Assembly: GCA_947646735.1 (NCBI GenBank)
Contig: CANTFK010000270.1
Span: forward strand, 1 to 64,000
Length of the DNA stretch: 64,000 nucleotides
Direction: 5' to 3'
Source: Peronospora farinosa
Taxonomy: Eukaryota; Oomycota; Peronosporomycetes; Peronosporales; Peronosporaceae
A program made the translations under genes and the position numbers. The notes beneath the pieces were generated by a model. It had not been told where the DNA came from. It did not search any database and was given only the letters and a program-made list of their open reading frames with translations. Shown here in pieces: positions 1 to 12,144 of this stretch. Position 1 is the first letter of the stretch; every line of letters starts with the position of its first letter.

Positions 1-413
1 GAGGCAGCATGTCTGTACAATTGCTATTCTGATTAGCAACGTGACTGGAGGCATCCACAGACCGATCGGAGGACATGACAAATGGAGGTCTATATGGCTC
101 GCTCCATTTAAGCGATCGTTTTTGTGCGTTTTATTCGACCAAGACTTCACGAGTTATTACGTGGTGCATTCACTGCATTATAAACCGTCTACTACACCCA
201 GCGCTGAGATCTGCTATAGCCGCCTACATTAGTCACGCCAGTTCATGCTGACAGAAACGCAAGCTGACAAAATGATGACGAAGTGACTTGTAAATGATGG
301 ATAGCGGTGAGTGTAGACAGTTCGTGTGTTGTATTTGTCAAGATGGTGTTTGTGGATCTGTGTGGGTCGTAGTGTTGTTCGTGTGGAGGCTAGGGTTGTG
401 GTATGTATGCAGT

Positions 414-493
414 GGTCAATTGGCCGAGCGGTCTAAGGCGCCAGTTTAAGGCACTGGTCCGAAAGGGCGTGGGTTCGAATCCCACATTGGCCA
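414..493 (+). tRNA. tRNA-Leu: tRNA-Leu(AAG), array copy 1
   Basis: The 80-nt gene folds as a class II tRNA. The acceptor stem pairs GGTCAAT with ATTGGCC (one G-U), followed by discriminator A. The D arm is GCC/GGC, the anticodon stem CCAGT/ACTGG, and the loop TTAAGGC gives anticodon AAG. An 11-nt variable arm (TCCGAAAGGGC) and T arm GTGGG-TTCGAAT-CCCAC follow. No CCA is encoded and there is no intron. Internal Pol III boxes are canonical: A box TGGCCGAGCGG and B box GGTTCGAATCC. AAG is normally edited to IAG and reads CUU, CUC and, less well, CUA leucine codons. The first TTTT downstream starts at 633, 140 nt past the 3' end. The unit before this copy (1-413) is the most divergent of the array. 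Flanks are TATGCAGT upstream and ACTCCTGC downstream. Confidence 0.98.
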
Positions 494-1141
494 ACTCCTG
501 CTTTGGATTATCGCCTACACCAGCACTTCCCCTTTCATGCGAAGCGCACGCGGTGCACTCGCCTGTGCTGTTTCAGCCAGACCGTTGCACCAACTACTGA
601 CTACTTGCTCAACGGCCGGCGACAACAACTACTTTTGATGTCAGCCTTTGTCATATTCACGTTGCTGTACGACAAGGCTGTTCACAGGTATGAAATACTG
701 TAGACGGCGTTTTCACCGGCCACAATGAGAGGCAGCATGTCTGTACAATTGCTATCCTGATTAGCAACGTGACTGGACGCATTCACGGACCGATCGGAGG
801 ACATGACAAATGGAGGTCTATATGGCTCGCCCCGTTTAAGCGATCGTTCTTGTGCGTTTGATTCGAACAAGACTTCACGAGTTATTGCGTGGTGCCTTCG
901 GTGCAAAATAAACCGTCTACTACACCCAGCGCTGAGATCTGCTATAGCCGCCTACATTAGTCACGCCAGTTCATGCTGACAGCAACGCAAGCTGACAAAA
1001 TGATGACGAAGTGACTTGTAAATGATGGATAGCGGTGAGTGTAGACAGTTCGTGTGTTGTATTTGTCAAGATGGTGTTTGTGGATCTGTGTGGGTCGTAG
1101 TGTTGTTCGTGTGGAGGCTAGGGTTGTGGTATGTATGCAGT

Positions 1142-1221
1142 GGTCAATTGGCCGAGCGGTCTAAGGCGCCAGTTTAAGGCACTGGTCCGAAAGGGCGTGG
1201 GTTCGAATCCCACATTGGCCA
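1142..1221 (+). tRNA. tRNA-Leu: tRNA-Leu(AAG), array copy 2
   Basis: Body as in copy 1. Spacing 728 bp. Flanks TATGCAGT / ACTCCTGC. The downstream spacer switches to the GGTACAC variant, which lasts to copy 16. Confidence 0.97.
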
Positions 1222-1869
1222 ACTCCTGCTTTGGATTATCGCCTACACCAGCATTTCTTCTTTCATGCGAAGCGCACGCGGTACACTCGCCTGTGCTGTT
1301 TCAGCCAGACCGTTGCAGCAACTACTGACTACTTGCTCAACGGCCGGCGACAACAACTACTTTTGATGTCAGCCTTTGTCATATTCACGTTGCTGTACGA
1401 CAAGGCTGTTCACAGGTATGAAATACTGTAGACGGCGTTTTCACCGGCCACAATGAGAGGCAGCATGTCTGTACAATTGCTATTCTGATTAGCAACGTGA
1501 CTGGACGCATTCACGGACCGATCGGAGGACATGACAAATGGAGGTCTATATGGCTCGCCCCGTTTAAGCGATCGTTCTTGTGCGTTTGATTCGAACAAGA
1601 CTTCACGAGTTATTGCGTGGTGCCTTCGGTGCAAAATAAACCGTCTACTACACCCAGCGCTGAGATCTGCTATAGCCGCCTACATTAGTCACGCCAGTTC
1701 ATGCTGACAGCAACGCAAGCTGACAAAATGATGACGAAGTGACTTGTAAATGATGGATAGCGGTGAGTGTAGACAGTTCGTGTGTTGTATTTGTCAAGAT
1801 GGTGTTTGTGGATCTGTGTGGGTCGTAGTGTTGTTCGTGTGGAGGCTAGGGTTGTGGTATGTATGCAGT

Positions 1870-1949
1870 GGTCAATTGGCCGAGCGGTCTAAGGCGCCAG
1901 TTTAAGGCACTGGTCCGAAAGGGCGTGGGTTCGAATCCCACATTGGCCA
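1870..1949 (+). tRNA. tRNA-Leu: tRNA-Leu(AAG), array copy 3
   Basis: Body as in copy 1. Spacing 728 bp. Type A spacer, first with CTGACAAAAACG. Confidence 0.97.
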
Positions 1950-2597
1950 ACTCCTGCTTTGGATTATCGCCTACACCAGCATTTCTTCTTTCATGCGAAG
2001 CGCACGCGGTACACTCGCCTGTGCTGTTTCAGCCAGACCGTTGCAGCAACTACTGACTACTTGCTCAACGGCCGGCGACAACAACTACTTTTGATGTCAG
2101 CCTTTGTCATATTCACGTTGCTGTACGACAAGGCTGTTCACAGGTATGAAATACTGTAGACGGCGTTTTCACCGGCCACAATGAGAGGCAGCATGTCTGT
2201 ACAATTGCTATTCTGATTAGCAACGTGACTGGACGCATTCACGGACCGATCGGAGGACATGACAAATGGAGGTCTATATGGCTCGCCCCGTTTAAGCGAT
2301 CGTTCTTGTGTGTTTGATTCGAACAAGACTTCACGAGTTATTGCGCGGTGCCTTCGGTGCAAAATAAACCGTCTACTACACCCAGCGCTGAGATCTGCTA
2401 TAGCCGCCTACATTAGTCACGCCAGTTCATGCTGACAAAAACGCAAGCTGACAAAATGATGACGAAGTGACTTGTAAATGATGGATAGCGGTGAGTGTAG
2501 ACAGTTCGTGTGTTGTATTTGTCAAGATGGTGTTTGTGGATCTGTGTGGGTCGTAGTGTTGTTCGTGTGGAGGCTAGGGTTGTGGTATGTATGCAGT

Positions 2598-2677
2598 GGT
2601 CAATTGGCCGAGCGGTCTAAGGCGCCAGTTTAAGGCACTGGTCCGAAAGGGCGTGGGTTCGAATCCCACATTGGCCA
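2598..2677 (+). tRNA. tRNA-Leu: tRNA-Leu(AAG), array copy 4
   Basis: Body as in copy 1. Spacing 728 bp. Type A spacer with CAGCGATGAG in place of CAGCGCTGAG. Confidence 0.97.
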
Positions 2678-3325
2678 ACTCCTGCTTTGGATTATCGCCT
2701 ACACCAGCATTTCTTCTTTCATGCGAAGCGCACGCGGTACACTCGCCTGTGCTGTTTCAGCCAGACCGTTGCAGCAACTACTGACTACTTGCTCAACGGC
2801 CGGCGACAACAACTACTTTTGATGTCAGCCTTTGTCATATTCACGTTGCTGTACGACAAGGCTGTTCACAGGTATGAAATACTGTAGACGGCGTTTTCAC
2901 CGGCCACAATGAGAGGCAGCATGTCTGTACAATTGCTATTCTGATTAGCAACGTGACTGGACGCATTCACGGACCGATCGGAGGACATGACAAATGGAGG
3001 TCTATATGGCTCGCCCCGTTTAAGCGATCGTTCTTGTGTGTTTGATTCGAACAAGACTTCACGAGTTATTGCGCGGTGCCTTCGGTGCAAAATAAACCGT
3101 CTACTACACCCAGCGATGAGATCTGCTATAGCCGCCTACATTAGTCACGCCAGTTCATGCTGACAAAAACGCAAGCTGACAAAATGATGACGAAGTGACT
3201 TGTAAATGATGGATAGCGGTGAGTGTAGACAGTTCGTGTGTTGTATTTGTCAAGATGGTGTTTGTGGATCTGTGTGGGTCGTAGTGTTGTTCGTGTGGAG
3301 GCTAGGGTTGTGGTATGTATGCAGT

Positions 3326-3405
3326 GGTCAATTGGCCGAGCGGTCTAAGGCGCCAGTTTAAGGCACTGGTCCGAAAGGGCGTGGGTTCGAATCCCACATT
3401 GGCCA
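3326..3405 (+). tRNA. tRNA-Leu: tRNA-Leu(AAG), array copy 5
   Basis: Body as in copy 1. Spacing 728 bp. Type A spacer with one extra base (CTTGTGCTGTTTG), so the next copy is 729 bp away. Confidence 0.97.
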
Positions 3406-4054
3406 ACTCCTGCTTTGGATTATCGCCTACACCAGCATTTCTTCTTTCATGCGAAGCGCACGCGGTACACTCGCCTGTGCTGTTTCAGCCAGACCGTTGC
3501 AGCAACTACTGACTACTTGCTCAACGGCCGGCGACAACAACTACTTTTGATGTCAGCCTTTGTCATATTCACGTTGCTGTACGACAAGGCTGTTCACAGG
3601 TATGAAATACTGTAGACGGCGTTTTCACCGGCCACAATGAGAGGCAGCATGTCTGTACAATTGCTATTCTGATTAGCAACGTGACTGGACGCATTCACGG
3701 ACCGATCGGAGGACATGACAAATGGAGGTCTATATGGCTCGCCCCGTTTAAGCGATCGTTCTTGTGCTGTTTGATTCGAACAAGACTTCACGAGTTATTG
3801 CGTGGTGCCTTCGGTGCAAAATAAACCGTCTACTACACCCAGCGATGAGATCTGCTATAGCCGCCTACATTAGTCACGCCAGTTCATGCTGACAAAAACG
3901 CAAGCTGACAAAATGATGACGAAGTGACTTGTAAATGATGGATAGCGGTGTGTGTAGACAGTTCGTGTGTTGTATTTGTCAAGATGGTGTTTGTGGATCT
4001 GTGTGGGTCGTAGTGTTGTTCGTGTGGAGGCTAGGGTTGTCGTATGTATGCAGT

Positions 4055-4134
4055 GGTCAATTGGCCGAGCGGTCTAAGGCGCCAGTTTAAGGCACTGGTC
4101 CGAAAGGGCGTGGGTTCGAATCCCACATTGGCCA
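4055..4134 (+). tRNA. tRNA-Leu: tRNA-Leu(AAG), array copy 6
   Basis: Body as in copy 1. Spacing 729 bp. 5' flank has GGGTTGTCG in place of GGGTTGTGG, a variant shared only with copies 10 and 14. Confidence 0.97.
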
Positions 4135-4783
4135 ACTCCTGCTTTGGATTATCGCCTACACCAGCATTTCTTCTTTCATGCGAAGCGCACGCGGTACACT
4201 CGCCTGTGCTGTTTCAGCCAGACCGTTGCAGCAACTACTGACTACTTGCTCAACGGCCGGCGACAACAACTACTTTTGATGTCAGCCTTTGTCATATTCA
4301 CGTTGCTGTACGACAAGGCTGTTCACAGGTATGAAATACTGTAGACGGCGTTTTCACCGGCCACAATGAGAGGCAGCATGTCTGTACAATTGCTATTCTG
4401 ATTAGCAACGTGACTGGACGCATTCACGGACCGATCGGAGGACATGACAAATGGAGGTCTATATGGCTCGCCCCGTTTAAGCGATCGTTCTTGTGCTGTT
4501 TGATTCGAACAAGACTTCACGAGTTATTGCGCGGTGCCTTCGGTGCAAAATAAACCGTCTACTACACCCAGCGATGAGATCTGCTATAGCCGCCTACATT
4601 AGTCACGCCAGTTCATGCTGACAAAAACGCAAGCTGACAAAATGATGACGAAGTGACTTGTAAATGATGGATAGCGGTGAGTGTAGACAGTTCGTGTGTT
4701 GTATTTGTCAAGATGGTGTTTGTGGATCTGTGTGGGTCGTAGTGTTGTTCGTGTGGAGGCTAGGGTTGTGGTATGTATGCAGT

Positions 4784-4863
4784 GGTCAATTGGCCGAGCG
4801 GTCTAAGGCGCCAGTTTAAGGCACTGGTCCGAAAGGGCGTGGGTTCGAATCCCACATTGGCCA
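4784..4863 (+). tRNA. tRNA-Leu: tRNA-Leu(AAG), array copy 7
   Basis: Body as in copy 1. Spacing 729 bp. Last spacer with the extra base seen after copies 5 and 6. Confidence 0.97.
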
Positions 4864-5512
4864 ACTCCTGCTTTGGATTATCGCCTACACCAGCATTTCT
4901 TCTTTCATGCGAAGCGCACGCGGTACACTCGCCTGTGCTGTTTCAGCCAGACCGTTGCAGCAACTACTGACTACTTGCTCAACGGCCGGCGACAACAACT
5001 ACTTTTGATGTCAGCCTTTGTCATATTCACGTTGCTGTACGACAAGGCTGTTCACAGGTATGAAATACTGTAGACGGCGTTTTCACCGGCCACAATGAGA
5101 GGCAGCATGTCTGTACAATTGCTATTCTGATTAGCAACGTGACTGGACGCATTCACGGACCGATCGGAGGACATGACAAATGGAGGTCTATATGGCTCGC
5201 CCCGTTTAAGCGATCGTTCTTGTGCTGTTTGATTCGAACAAGACTTCACGAGTTATTGCGCGGTGCCTTCGGTGCAAAATAAACCGTCTACTACACCCAG
5301 CGATGAGATCTGCTATAGCCGCCTACATTAGTCACGCCAGTTCATGCTGACAAAAACGCAAGCTGACAAAATGATGACGAAGTGACTTGTAAATGATGGA
5401 TAGCGGTGAGTGTAGACAGTTCGTGTGTTGTATTTGTCAAGATGGTGTTTGTGGATCTGTGTGGGTCGTGGTGTTGTTCGTGTGGAGGCTAGGGTTGTGG
5501 TATGTATGCAGT

Positions 5513-5592
5513 GGTCAATTGGCCGAGCGGTCTAAGGCGCCAGTTTAAGGCACTGGTCCGAAAGGGCGTGGGTTCGAATCCCACATTGGCCA
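5513..5592 (+). tRNA. tRNA-Leu: tRNA-Leu(AAG), array copy 8
   Basis: Body as in copy 1. Spacing 729 bp. Spacer returns to CTGACAGCAACG and CAGCGCTGAG. Confidence 0.97.
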
Positions 5593-6240
5593 ACTCCTGC
5601 TTTGGATTATCGCCTACACCAGCATTTCTTCTTTCATGCGAAGCGCACGCGGTACACTCGCCTGTGCTGTTTCAGCCAGACCGTTGCAGCAACTACTGAC
5701 TACTTGCTCAACGGCCGGCGACAACAACTACTTTTGATGTCAGCCTTTGTCATATTCACGTTGCTGTACGACAAGGCTGTTCACAGGTATGAAATACTGT
5801 AGACGGCGTTTTCACCGGCCACAATGAGAGGCAGCATGTCTGTACAATTGCTATTCTGATTAGCAACGTGACTGGACGCATTCACGGACCGATCGGAGGA
5901 CATGACAAATGGAGGTCTATATGGCTCGCCCCGTTTAAGCGATCGTTCTTGTGTGTTTGATTCGAACAAGACTTCACGAGTTATTGCGCGGTGCCTTCGG
6001 TGCAAAATAAACCGTCTACTACACCCAGCGCTGAGATCTGCTATAGCCGCCTACATTAGTCACGCCAGTTCATGCTGACAGCAACGCAAGCTGACAAAAT
6101 GATGACGAAGTGACTTGTAAATGATGGATAGCGGTGAGTGTAGACAGTTCGTGTGTTGTATTTGTCAAGATGGTGTTTGTGGATCTGTGTGGGTCGTAGT
6201 GTTGTTCGTGTGGAGGCTAGGGTTGTGGTATGTATGCAGT

Positions 6241-6320
6241 GGTCAATTGGCCGAGCGGTCTAAGGCGCCAGTTTAAGGCACTGGTCCGAAAGGGCGTGGG
6301 TTCGAATCCCACATTGGCCA
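6241..6320 (+). tRNA. tRNA-Leu: tRNA-Leu(AAG), array copy 9
   Basis: Body as in copy 1. Spacing 728 bp. Type A flanks TATGCAGT / ACTCCTGC. Confidence 0.97.
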
Positions 6321-6968
6321 ACTCCTGCTTTGGATTATCGCCTACACCAGCATTTCTTCTTTCATGCGAAGCGCACGCGGTACACTCGCCTGTGCTGTTT
6401 CAGCCAGACCGTTGCAGCAACTACTGACTACTTGCTCAACGGCCGGCGACAACAACTACTTTTGATGTCAGCCTTTGTCATATTCACGTTGCTGTACGAC
6501 AAGGCTGTTCACAGGTATGAAATACTGTAGACGGCGTTTTCACCGGCCACAATGAGAGGCAGCATGTCTGTACAATTGCTATTCTGATTAGCAACGTGAC
6601 TGGACGCATTCACGGACCGATCGGAGGACATGACAAATGGAGGTCTATATGGCTCGCCCCGTTTAAGCGATCGTTCTTGTGTGTTTGATTCGAACAAGAC
6701 TTCACGAGTTATTGCGCGGTGCCTTCGGTGCAAAATAAACCGTCTACTACACCCAGCGCTGAGATCTGCTATAGCCGCCTACATTAGTCACGCCAGTTCA
6801 TGCTGACAGCAACGCAAGCTGACAAAATGATGACGAAGTGACTTGTAAATGATGGATAGCGGTGTGTGTAGACAGTTCGTGTGTTGTATTTGTCAAGATG
6901 GTGTTTGTGGATCTGTGTGGGTCGTGGTGTTGTTCGTGTGGAGGCTAGGGTTGTCGTATGTATGCAGT

Positions 6969-7048
6969 GGTCAATTGGCCGAGCGGTCTAAGGCGCCAGT
7001 TTAAGGCACTGGTCCGAAAGGGCGTGGGTTCGAATCCCACATTGGCCA
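6969..7048 (+). tRNA. tRNA-Leu: tRNA-Leu(AAG), array copy 10
   Basis: Body as in copy 1. Spacing 728 bp. Carries the GGGTTGTCG 5' flank variant. Confidence 0.97.
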
Positions 7049-7696
7049 ACTCCTGCTTTGGATTATCGCCTACACCAGCATTTCTTCTTTCATGCGAAGC
7101 GCACGCGGTACACTCGCCTGTGCTGTTTCAGCCAGACCGTTGCAGCAACTACTGACTACTTGCTCAACGGCCGGCGACAACAACTACTTTTGATGTCAGC
7201 CTTTGTCATATTCACGTTGCTGTACGACAAGGCTGTTCACAGGTATGAAATACTGTAGACGGCGTTTTCACCGGCCACAATGAGAGGCAGCATGTCTGTA
7301 CAATTGCTATTCTGATTAGCAACGTGACTGGACGCATTCACGGACCGATCGGAGGACATGACAAATGGAGGTCTATATGGCTCGCCCCGTTTAAGCGATC
7401 GTTCTTGTGTGTTTGATTCGAACAAGACTTCACGAGTTATTGCGCGGTGCCTTCGGTGCAAAATAAACCGTCTACTACACCCAGCGCTGAGATCTGCTAT
7501 AGCCGCCTACATTAGTCACGCCAGTTCATGCTGACAGCAACGCAAGCTGACAAAATGATGACGAAGTGACTTGTAAATGATGGATAGCGGTGTGTGTAGA
7601 CAGTTCGTGTGTTGTATTTGTCAAGATGGTGTTTGTGGATCTGTGTGGGTCGTGGTGTTGTTCGTGTGGAGGCTAGGGTTGTGGTATGTATGCAGT

Positions 7697-7776
7697 GGTC
7701 AATTGGCCGAGCGGTCTAAGGCGCCAGTTTAAGGCACTGGTCCGAAAGGGCGTGGGTTCGAATCCCACATTGGCCA
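7697..7776 (+). tRNA. tRNA-Leu: tRNA-Leu(AAG), array copy 11
   Basis: Body as in copy 1. Spacing 728 bp. 5' flank back to GGGTTGTGG. Confidence 0.97.
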
Positions 7777-8424
7777 ACTCCTGCTTTGGATTATCGCCTA
7801 CACCAGCATTTCTTCTTTCATGCGAAGCGCACGCGGTACACTCGCCTGTGCTGTTTCAGCCAGACCGTTGCAGCAACTACTGACTACTTGCTCAACGGCC
7901 GGCGACAACAACTACTTTTGATGTCAGCCTTTGTCATATTCACGTTGCTGTACGACAAGGCTGTTCACAGGTATGAAATACTGTAGACGGCGTTTTCACC
8001 GGCCACAATGAGAGGCAGCATGTCTGTACAATTGCTATTCTGATTAGCAACGTGACTGGACGCATTCACGGACCGATCGGAGGACATGACAAATGGAGGT
8101 CTATATGGCTCGCCCCGTTTAAGCGATCGTTCTTGTGTGTTTGATTCGAACAAGACTTCACGAGTTATTGCGCGGTGCCTTCGGTGCAAAATAAACCGTC
8201 TACTACACCCAGCGCTGAGATCTGCTATAGCCGCCTACATTAGTCACGCCAGTTCATGCTGACAGCAACGCAAGCTGACAAAATGATGACGAAGTGACTT
8301 GTAAATGATGGATAGCGGTGAGTGTAGACAGTTCGTGTGTTGTATTTGTCAAGATGGTGTTTGTGGATCTGTGTGGTTCGTGGTGTTGTTCGTGTGGAGG
8401 CTAGGGTTGTGGTATGTATGCAGT

Positions 8425-8504
8425 GGTCAATTGGCCGAGCGGTCTAAGGCGCCAGTTTAAGGCACTGGTCCGAAAGGGCGTGGGTTCGAATCCCACATTG
8501 GCCA
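8425..8504 (+). tRNA. tRNA-Leu: tRNA-Leu(AAG), array copy 12
   Basis: Body as in copy 1. Spacing 728 bp. Last copy with the ACTCCTGC 3' flank. Confidence 0.97.
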
Positions 8505-9152
8505 ACTCCTGCTTTGGATTATCGCCTACACCAGCATTTCTTCTTTCATGCGAAGCGCACGCGGTACACTCGCCTGTGCTGTTTCAGCCAGACCGTTGCA
8601 GCAACTACTGACTACTTGCTCAACGGCCGGCGACAACAACTACTTTTGATGTCAGCCTTTGTCATATTCACGTTGCTGTACGACAAGGCTGTTCACAGGT
8701 ATGAAATACTGTAGACGGCGTTTTCACCGGCCACAATGAGAGGCAGCATGTCTGTACAATTGCTATTCTGATTAGCAACGTGACTGGACGCATTCACGGA
8801 CCGATCGGAGGACATGACAAATGGAGGTCTATATGGCTCGCCCCGTTTAAGCGATCGTTCTTGTGTGTTTGATTCGAACAAGACTTCACGAGTTATTGCG
8901 CGGTGCCTTCGGTGCAAAATAAACCGTCTACTACACCCAGCGATGAGATCTGCTATAGCCGCCTACATTAGTCACGCCAGTTCATGCTGACAGCAACGCA
9001 AGCTGACAAAATGATGACGAAGTGACTTGTAAATGATGGATAGCGGTGAGTGTAGACAGTTCGTGTGTTGTATTTGTCAAGATGGTGTTTGTGGATCTGT
9101 GTGGTTCGTGGTGTTGTTCGTGTGGAGGCTAGGGTTGTGGTATGTATGCAGT

Positions 9153-9232
9153 GGTCAATTGGCCGAGCGGTCTAAGGCGCCAGTTTAAGGCACTGGTCCG
9201 AAAGGGCGTGGGTTCGAATCCCACATTGGCCA
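9153..9232 (+). tRNA. tRNA-Leu: tRNA-Leu(AAG), array copy 13
   Basis: Body as in copy 1. Spacing 728 bp. First copy with the 3' flank ACTCCTTC, which persists to copy 54. Confidence 0.97.
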
Positions 9233-9880
9233 ACTCCTTCTTTGGATTATCGCCTACACCAGCATTTCTTCTTTCATGCGAAGCGCACGCGGTACACTCG
9301 CCTGTGCTGTTTCAGCCAGACCGTTGCAGCAACTACTGACTACTTGCTCAACGGCCGGCGACAACAACTACTTTTGATGTCAGCCTTTGTCATATTCACG
9401 TTGCTGTACGACAAGGCTGTTCACAGGTATGAAATACTGTAGACGGCGTTTTCACCGGCCACAATGAGAGGCAGCATGTCTGTACAATTGCTATTCTGAT
9501 TAGCAACGTGACTGGACGCATTCACGGACCGATCGGAGGACATGACAAATGGAGGTCTATATGGCTCGCCCCGTTTAAGCGATCGTTCTTGTGTGTTTGA
9601 TTCGAACAAGACTTCACGAGTTATTGCGCGGTGCCTTCGGTGCAAAATAAACCGTCTACTACACCCAGCGATGAGATCTGCTATAGCCGCCTACATTAGT
9701 CACGCCAGTTCATGCTGACAGCAACGCAAGCTGACAAAATGATGACGAAGTGACTTGTAAATGATGGATAGCGGTGAGTGTAGACAGTTCGTGTGTTGTA
9801 TTTGTCAAGATGGTGTTTGTGGATCTGTGTGGTTCGTGGTGTTGTTCGTGTGGAGGCTAGGGTTGTCGTATGTATGCAGT

Positions 9881-9960
9881 GGTCAATTGGCCGAGCGGTC
9901 TAAGGCGCCAGTTTAAGGCACTGGTCCGAAAGGGCGTGGGTTCGAATCCCACATTGGCCA
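9881..9960 (+). tRNA. tRNA-Leu: tRNA-Leu(AAG), array copy 14
   Basis: Body as in copy 1. Spacing 728 bp. Third and last copy with the GGGTTGTCG 5' flank. Confidence 0.97.
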
Positions 9961-10608
9961 ACTCCTTCTTTGGATTATCGCCTACACCAGCATTTCTTCT
10001 TTCATGCGAAGCGCACGCGGTACACTCGCCTGTGCTGTTTCAGCCAGACCGTTGCAGCAACTACTGACTACTTGCTCAACGGCCGGCGACAACAACTACT
10101 TTTGATGTCAGCCTTTGTCATATTCACGTTGCTGTACGACAAGGCTGTTCACAGGTATGAAATACTGTAGACGGCGTTTTCACCGGCCACAATGAGAGGC
10201 AGCATGTCTGTACAATTGCTATTCTGATTAGCAACGTGACTGGACGCATCCACGGACCGATCGGAGGACATGACAAATGGAGGTCTATATGGCTCGCCCC
10301 GTTTAAGCGATCGTTCTTGTGTGTTTGATTCGAACAAGACTTCACGAGTTATTGCGCGGTGCCTTCGGTGCAAAATAAACCGTCTACTACACCCAGCGAT
10401 GAGATCTGCTATAGCCGCCTACATTAGTCACGCCAGTTCATGCTGACAGCAACGCAAGCTGACAAAATGATGACGAAGTGACTTGTAAATGATGGATAGC
10501 GGTGAGTGTAGACAGTTCGTGTGTTGTATTTGTCAAGATGGTGTTTGTGGATCTGTGTGGTTCGTGGTGTTGTTCGTGTGGAGGCTAGGGTTGTGGTATG
10601 TATGCAGT

Positions 10609-10688
10609 GGTCAATTGGCCGAGCGGTCTAAGGCGCCAGTTTAAGGCACTGGTCCGAAAGGGCGTGGGTTCGAATCCCACATTGGCCA
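10609..10688 (+). tRNA. tRNA-Leu: tRNA-Leu(AAG), array copy 15
   Basis: Body as in copy 1. Spacing 728 bp. Flanks TATGCAGT / ACTCCTTC. Confidence 0.97.
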
Positions 10689-11336
10689 ACTCCTTCTTTG
10701 GATTATCGCCTACACCAGCATTTCTTCTTTCATGCGAAGCGCACGCGGTACACTCGCCTGTGCTGTTTCAGCCAGACCGTTGCAGCAACTACTGACTACT
10801 TGCTCAACGGCCGGCGACAACAACTACTTTTGATGTCAGCCTTTGTCATATTCACGTTGCTGTACGACAAGGCTGTTCACAGGTATGAAATACTGTAGAC
10901 GGCGTTTTCACCGGCCACAATGAGAGGCAGCATGTCTGTACAATTGCTATTCTGATTAGCAACGTGACTGGACGCATCCACGGACCGATCGGAGGACATG
11001 ACAAATGGAGGTCTATATGGCTCGCCCCGTTTAAGCGATCGTTCTTGTGTGTTTGATTCGAACAAGACTTCACGAGTTATTGCGTGGTGCCTTCGGTGCA
11101 AAATAAACCGTCTACTACACCCAGCGCTGAGATCTGCTATAGCCGCCTACATTAGTCACGCCAGTTCATGCTGACAGCAACGCAAGCTGACAAAATGATG
11201 ACGAAGTGACTTGTAAATGATGGATAGCGGTGTGTGTAGACAGTTCGTGTGTTGTATTTGTCAAGATGGTGTTTGTGGATCTGTGTGGTTCGTGGTGTTG
11301 TTCGTGTGGAGGCTAGGGTTGTGGTATGTATGCAGT

Positions 11337-11416
11337 GGTCAATTGGCCGAGCGGTCTAAGGCGCCAGTTTAAGGCACTGGTCCGAAAGGGCGTGGGTTCG
11401 AATCCCACATTGGCCA
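11337..11416 (+). tRNA. tRNA-Leu: tRNA-Leu(AAG), array copy 16
   Basis: Body as in copy 1. Spacing 728 bp. Last spacer with the GGTACAC / GCAGCAAC variants. Confidence 0.97.
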
Positions 11417-12064
11417 ACTCCTTCTTTGGATTATCGCCTACACCAGCATTTCTTCTTTCATGCGAAGCGCACGCGGTACACTCGCCTGTGCTGTTTCAGC
11501 CAGACCGTTGCAGCAACTACTGACTACTTGCTCAACGGCCGGCGACAACAACTACTTTTGATGTCAGCCTTTGTCATATTCACGTTGCTGTACGACAAGG
11601 CTGTTCACAGGTATGAAATACTGTAGACGGCGTTTTCACCGGCCACAATGAGAGGCAGCATGTCTGTACAATTGCTATTCTGATTAGCAACGTGACTGGA
11701 CGCATCCACGGACCGATCGGAGGACATGACAAATGGAGGTCTATATGGCTCGCCCCGTTTAAGCGATCGTTCTTGTGTGTTTGATTCGAACAAGACTTCA
11801 CGAGTTATTGCGTGGTGCCTTCGGTGCAAAATAAACCGTCTACTACACCCAGCGATGAGATCTGCTATAGCCGCCTACATTAGTCACGCCAGTTCATGCT
11901 GACAGCAACGCAAGCTGACAAAATGATGACGAAGTGACTTGTAAATGATGGATAGCGGTGAGTGTAGACAGTTCGTGTGTTGTATTTGTCAAGATGGTGT
12001 TTGTGGATCTGTGTGGTTCGTGGTGTTGTTCGTGTGGAGGCTAGGGTTGTGGTATGTATGCAGT

Positions 12065-12144
12065 GGTCAATTGGCCGAGCGGTCTAAGGCGCCAGTTTAA
12101 GGCACTGGTCCGAAAGGGCGTGGGTTCGAATCCCACATTGGCCA
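12065..12144 (+). tRNA. tRNA-Leu: tRNA-Leu(AAG), array copy 17
   Basis: Body as in copy 1. Spacing 728 bp. Spacer reverts to GGTGCAC / GCACCAAC, as after copy 1. Confidence 0.97.

Noticed and set aside
272..410. C/D-box snoRNA in the spacer (ATGATGA at 272-278)
   Set aside because: The C-box-like motif is there in each unit, but no CTGA D box follows before the tRNA and no terminal stem was found.
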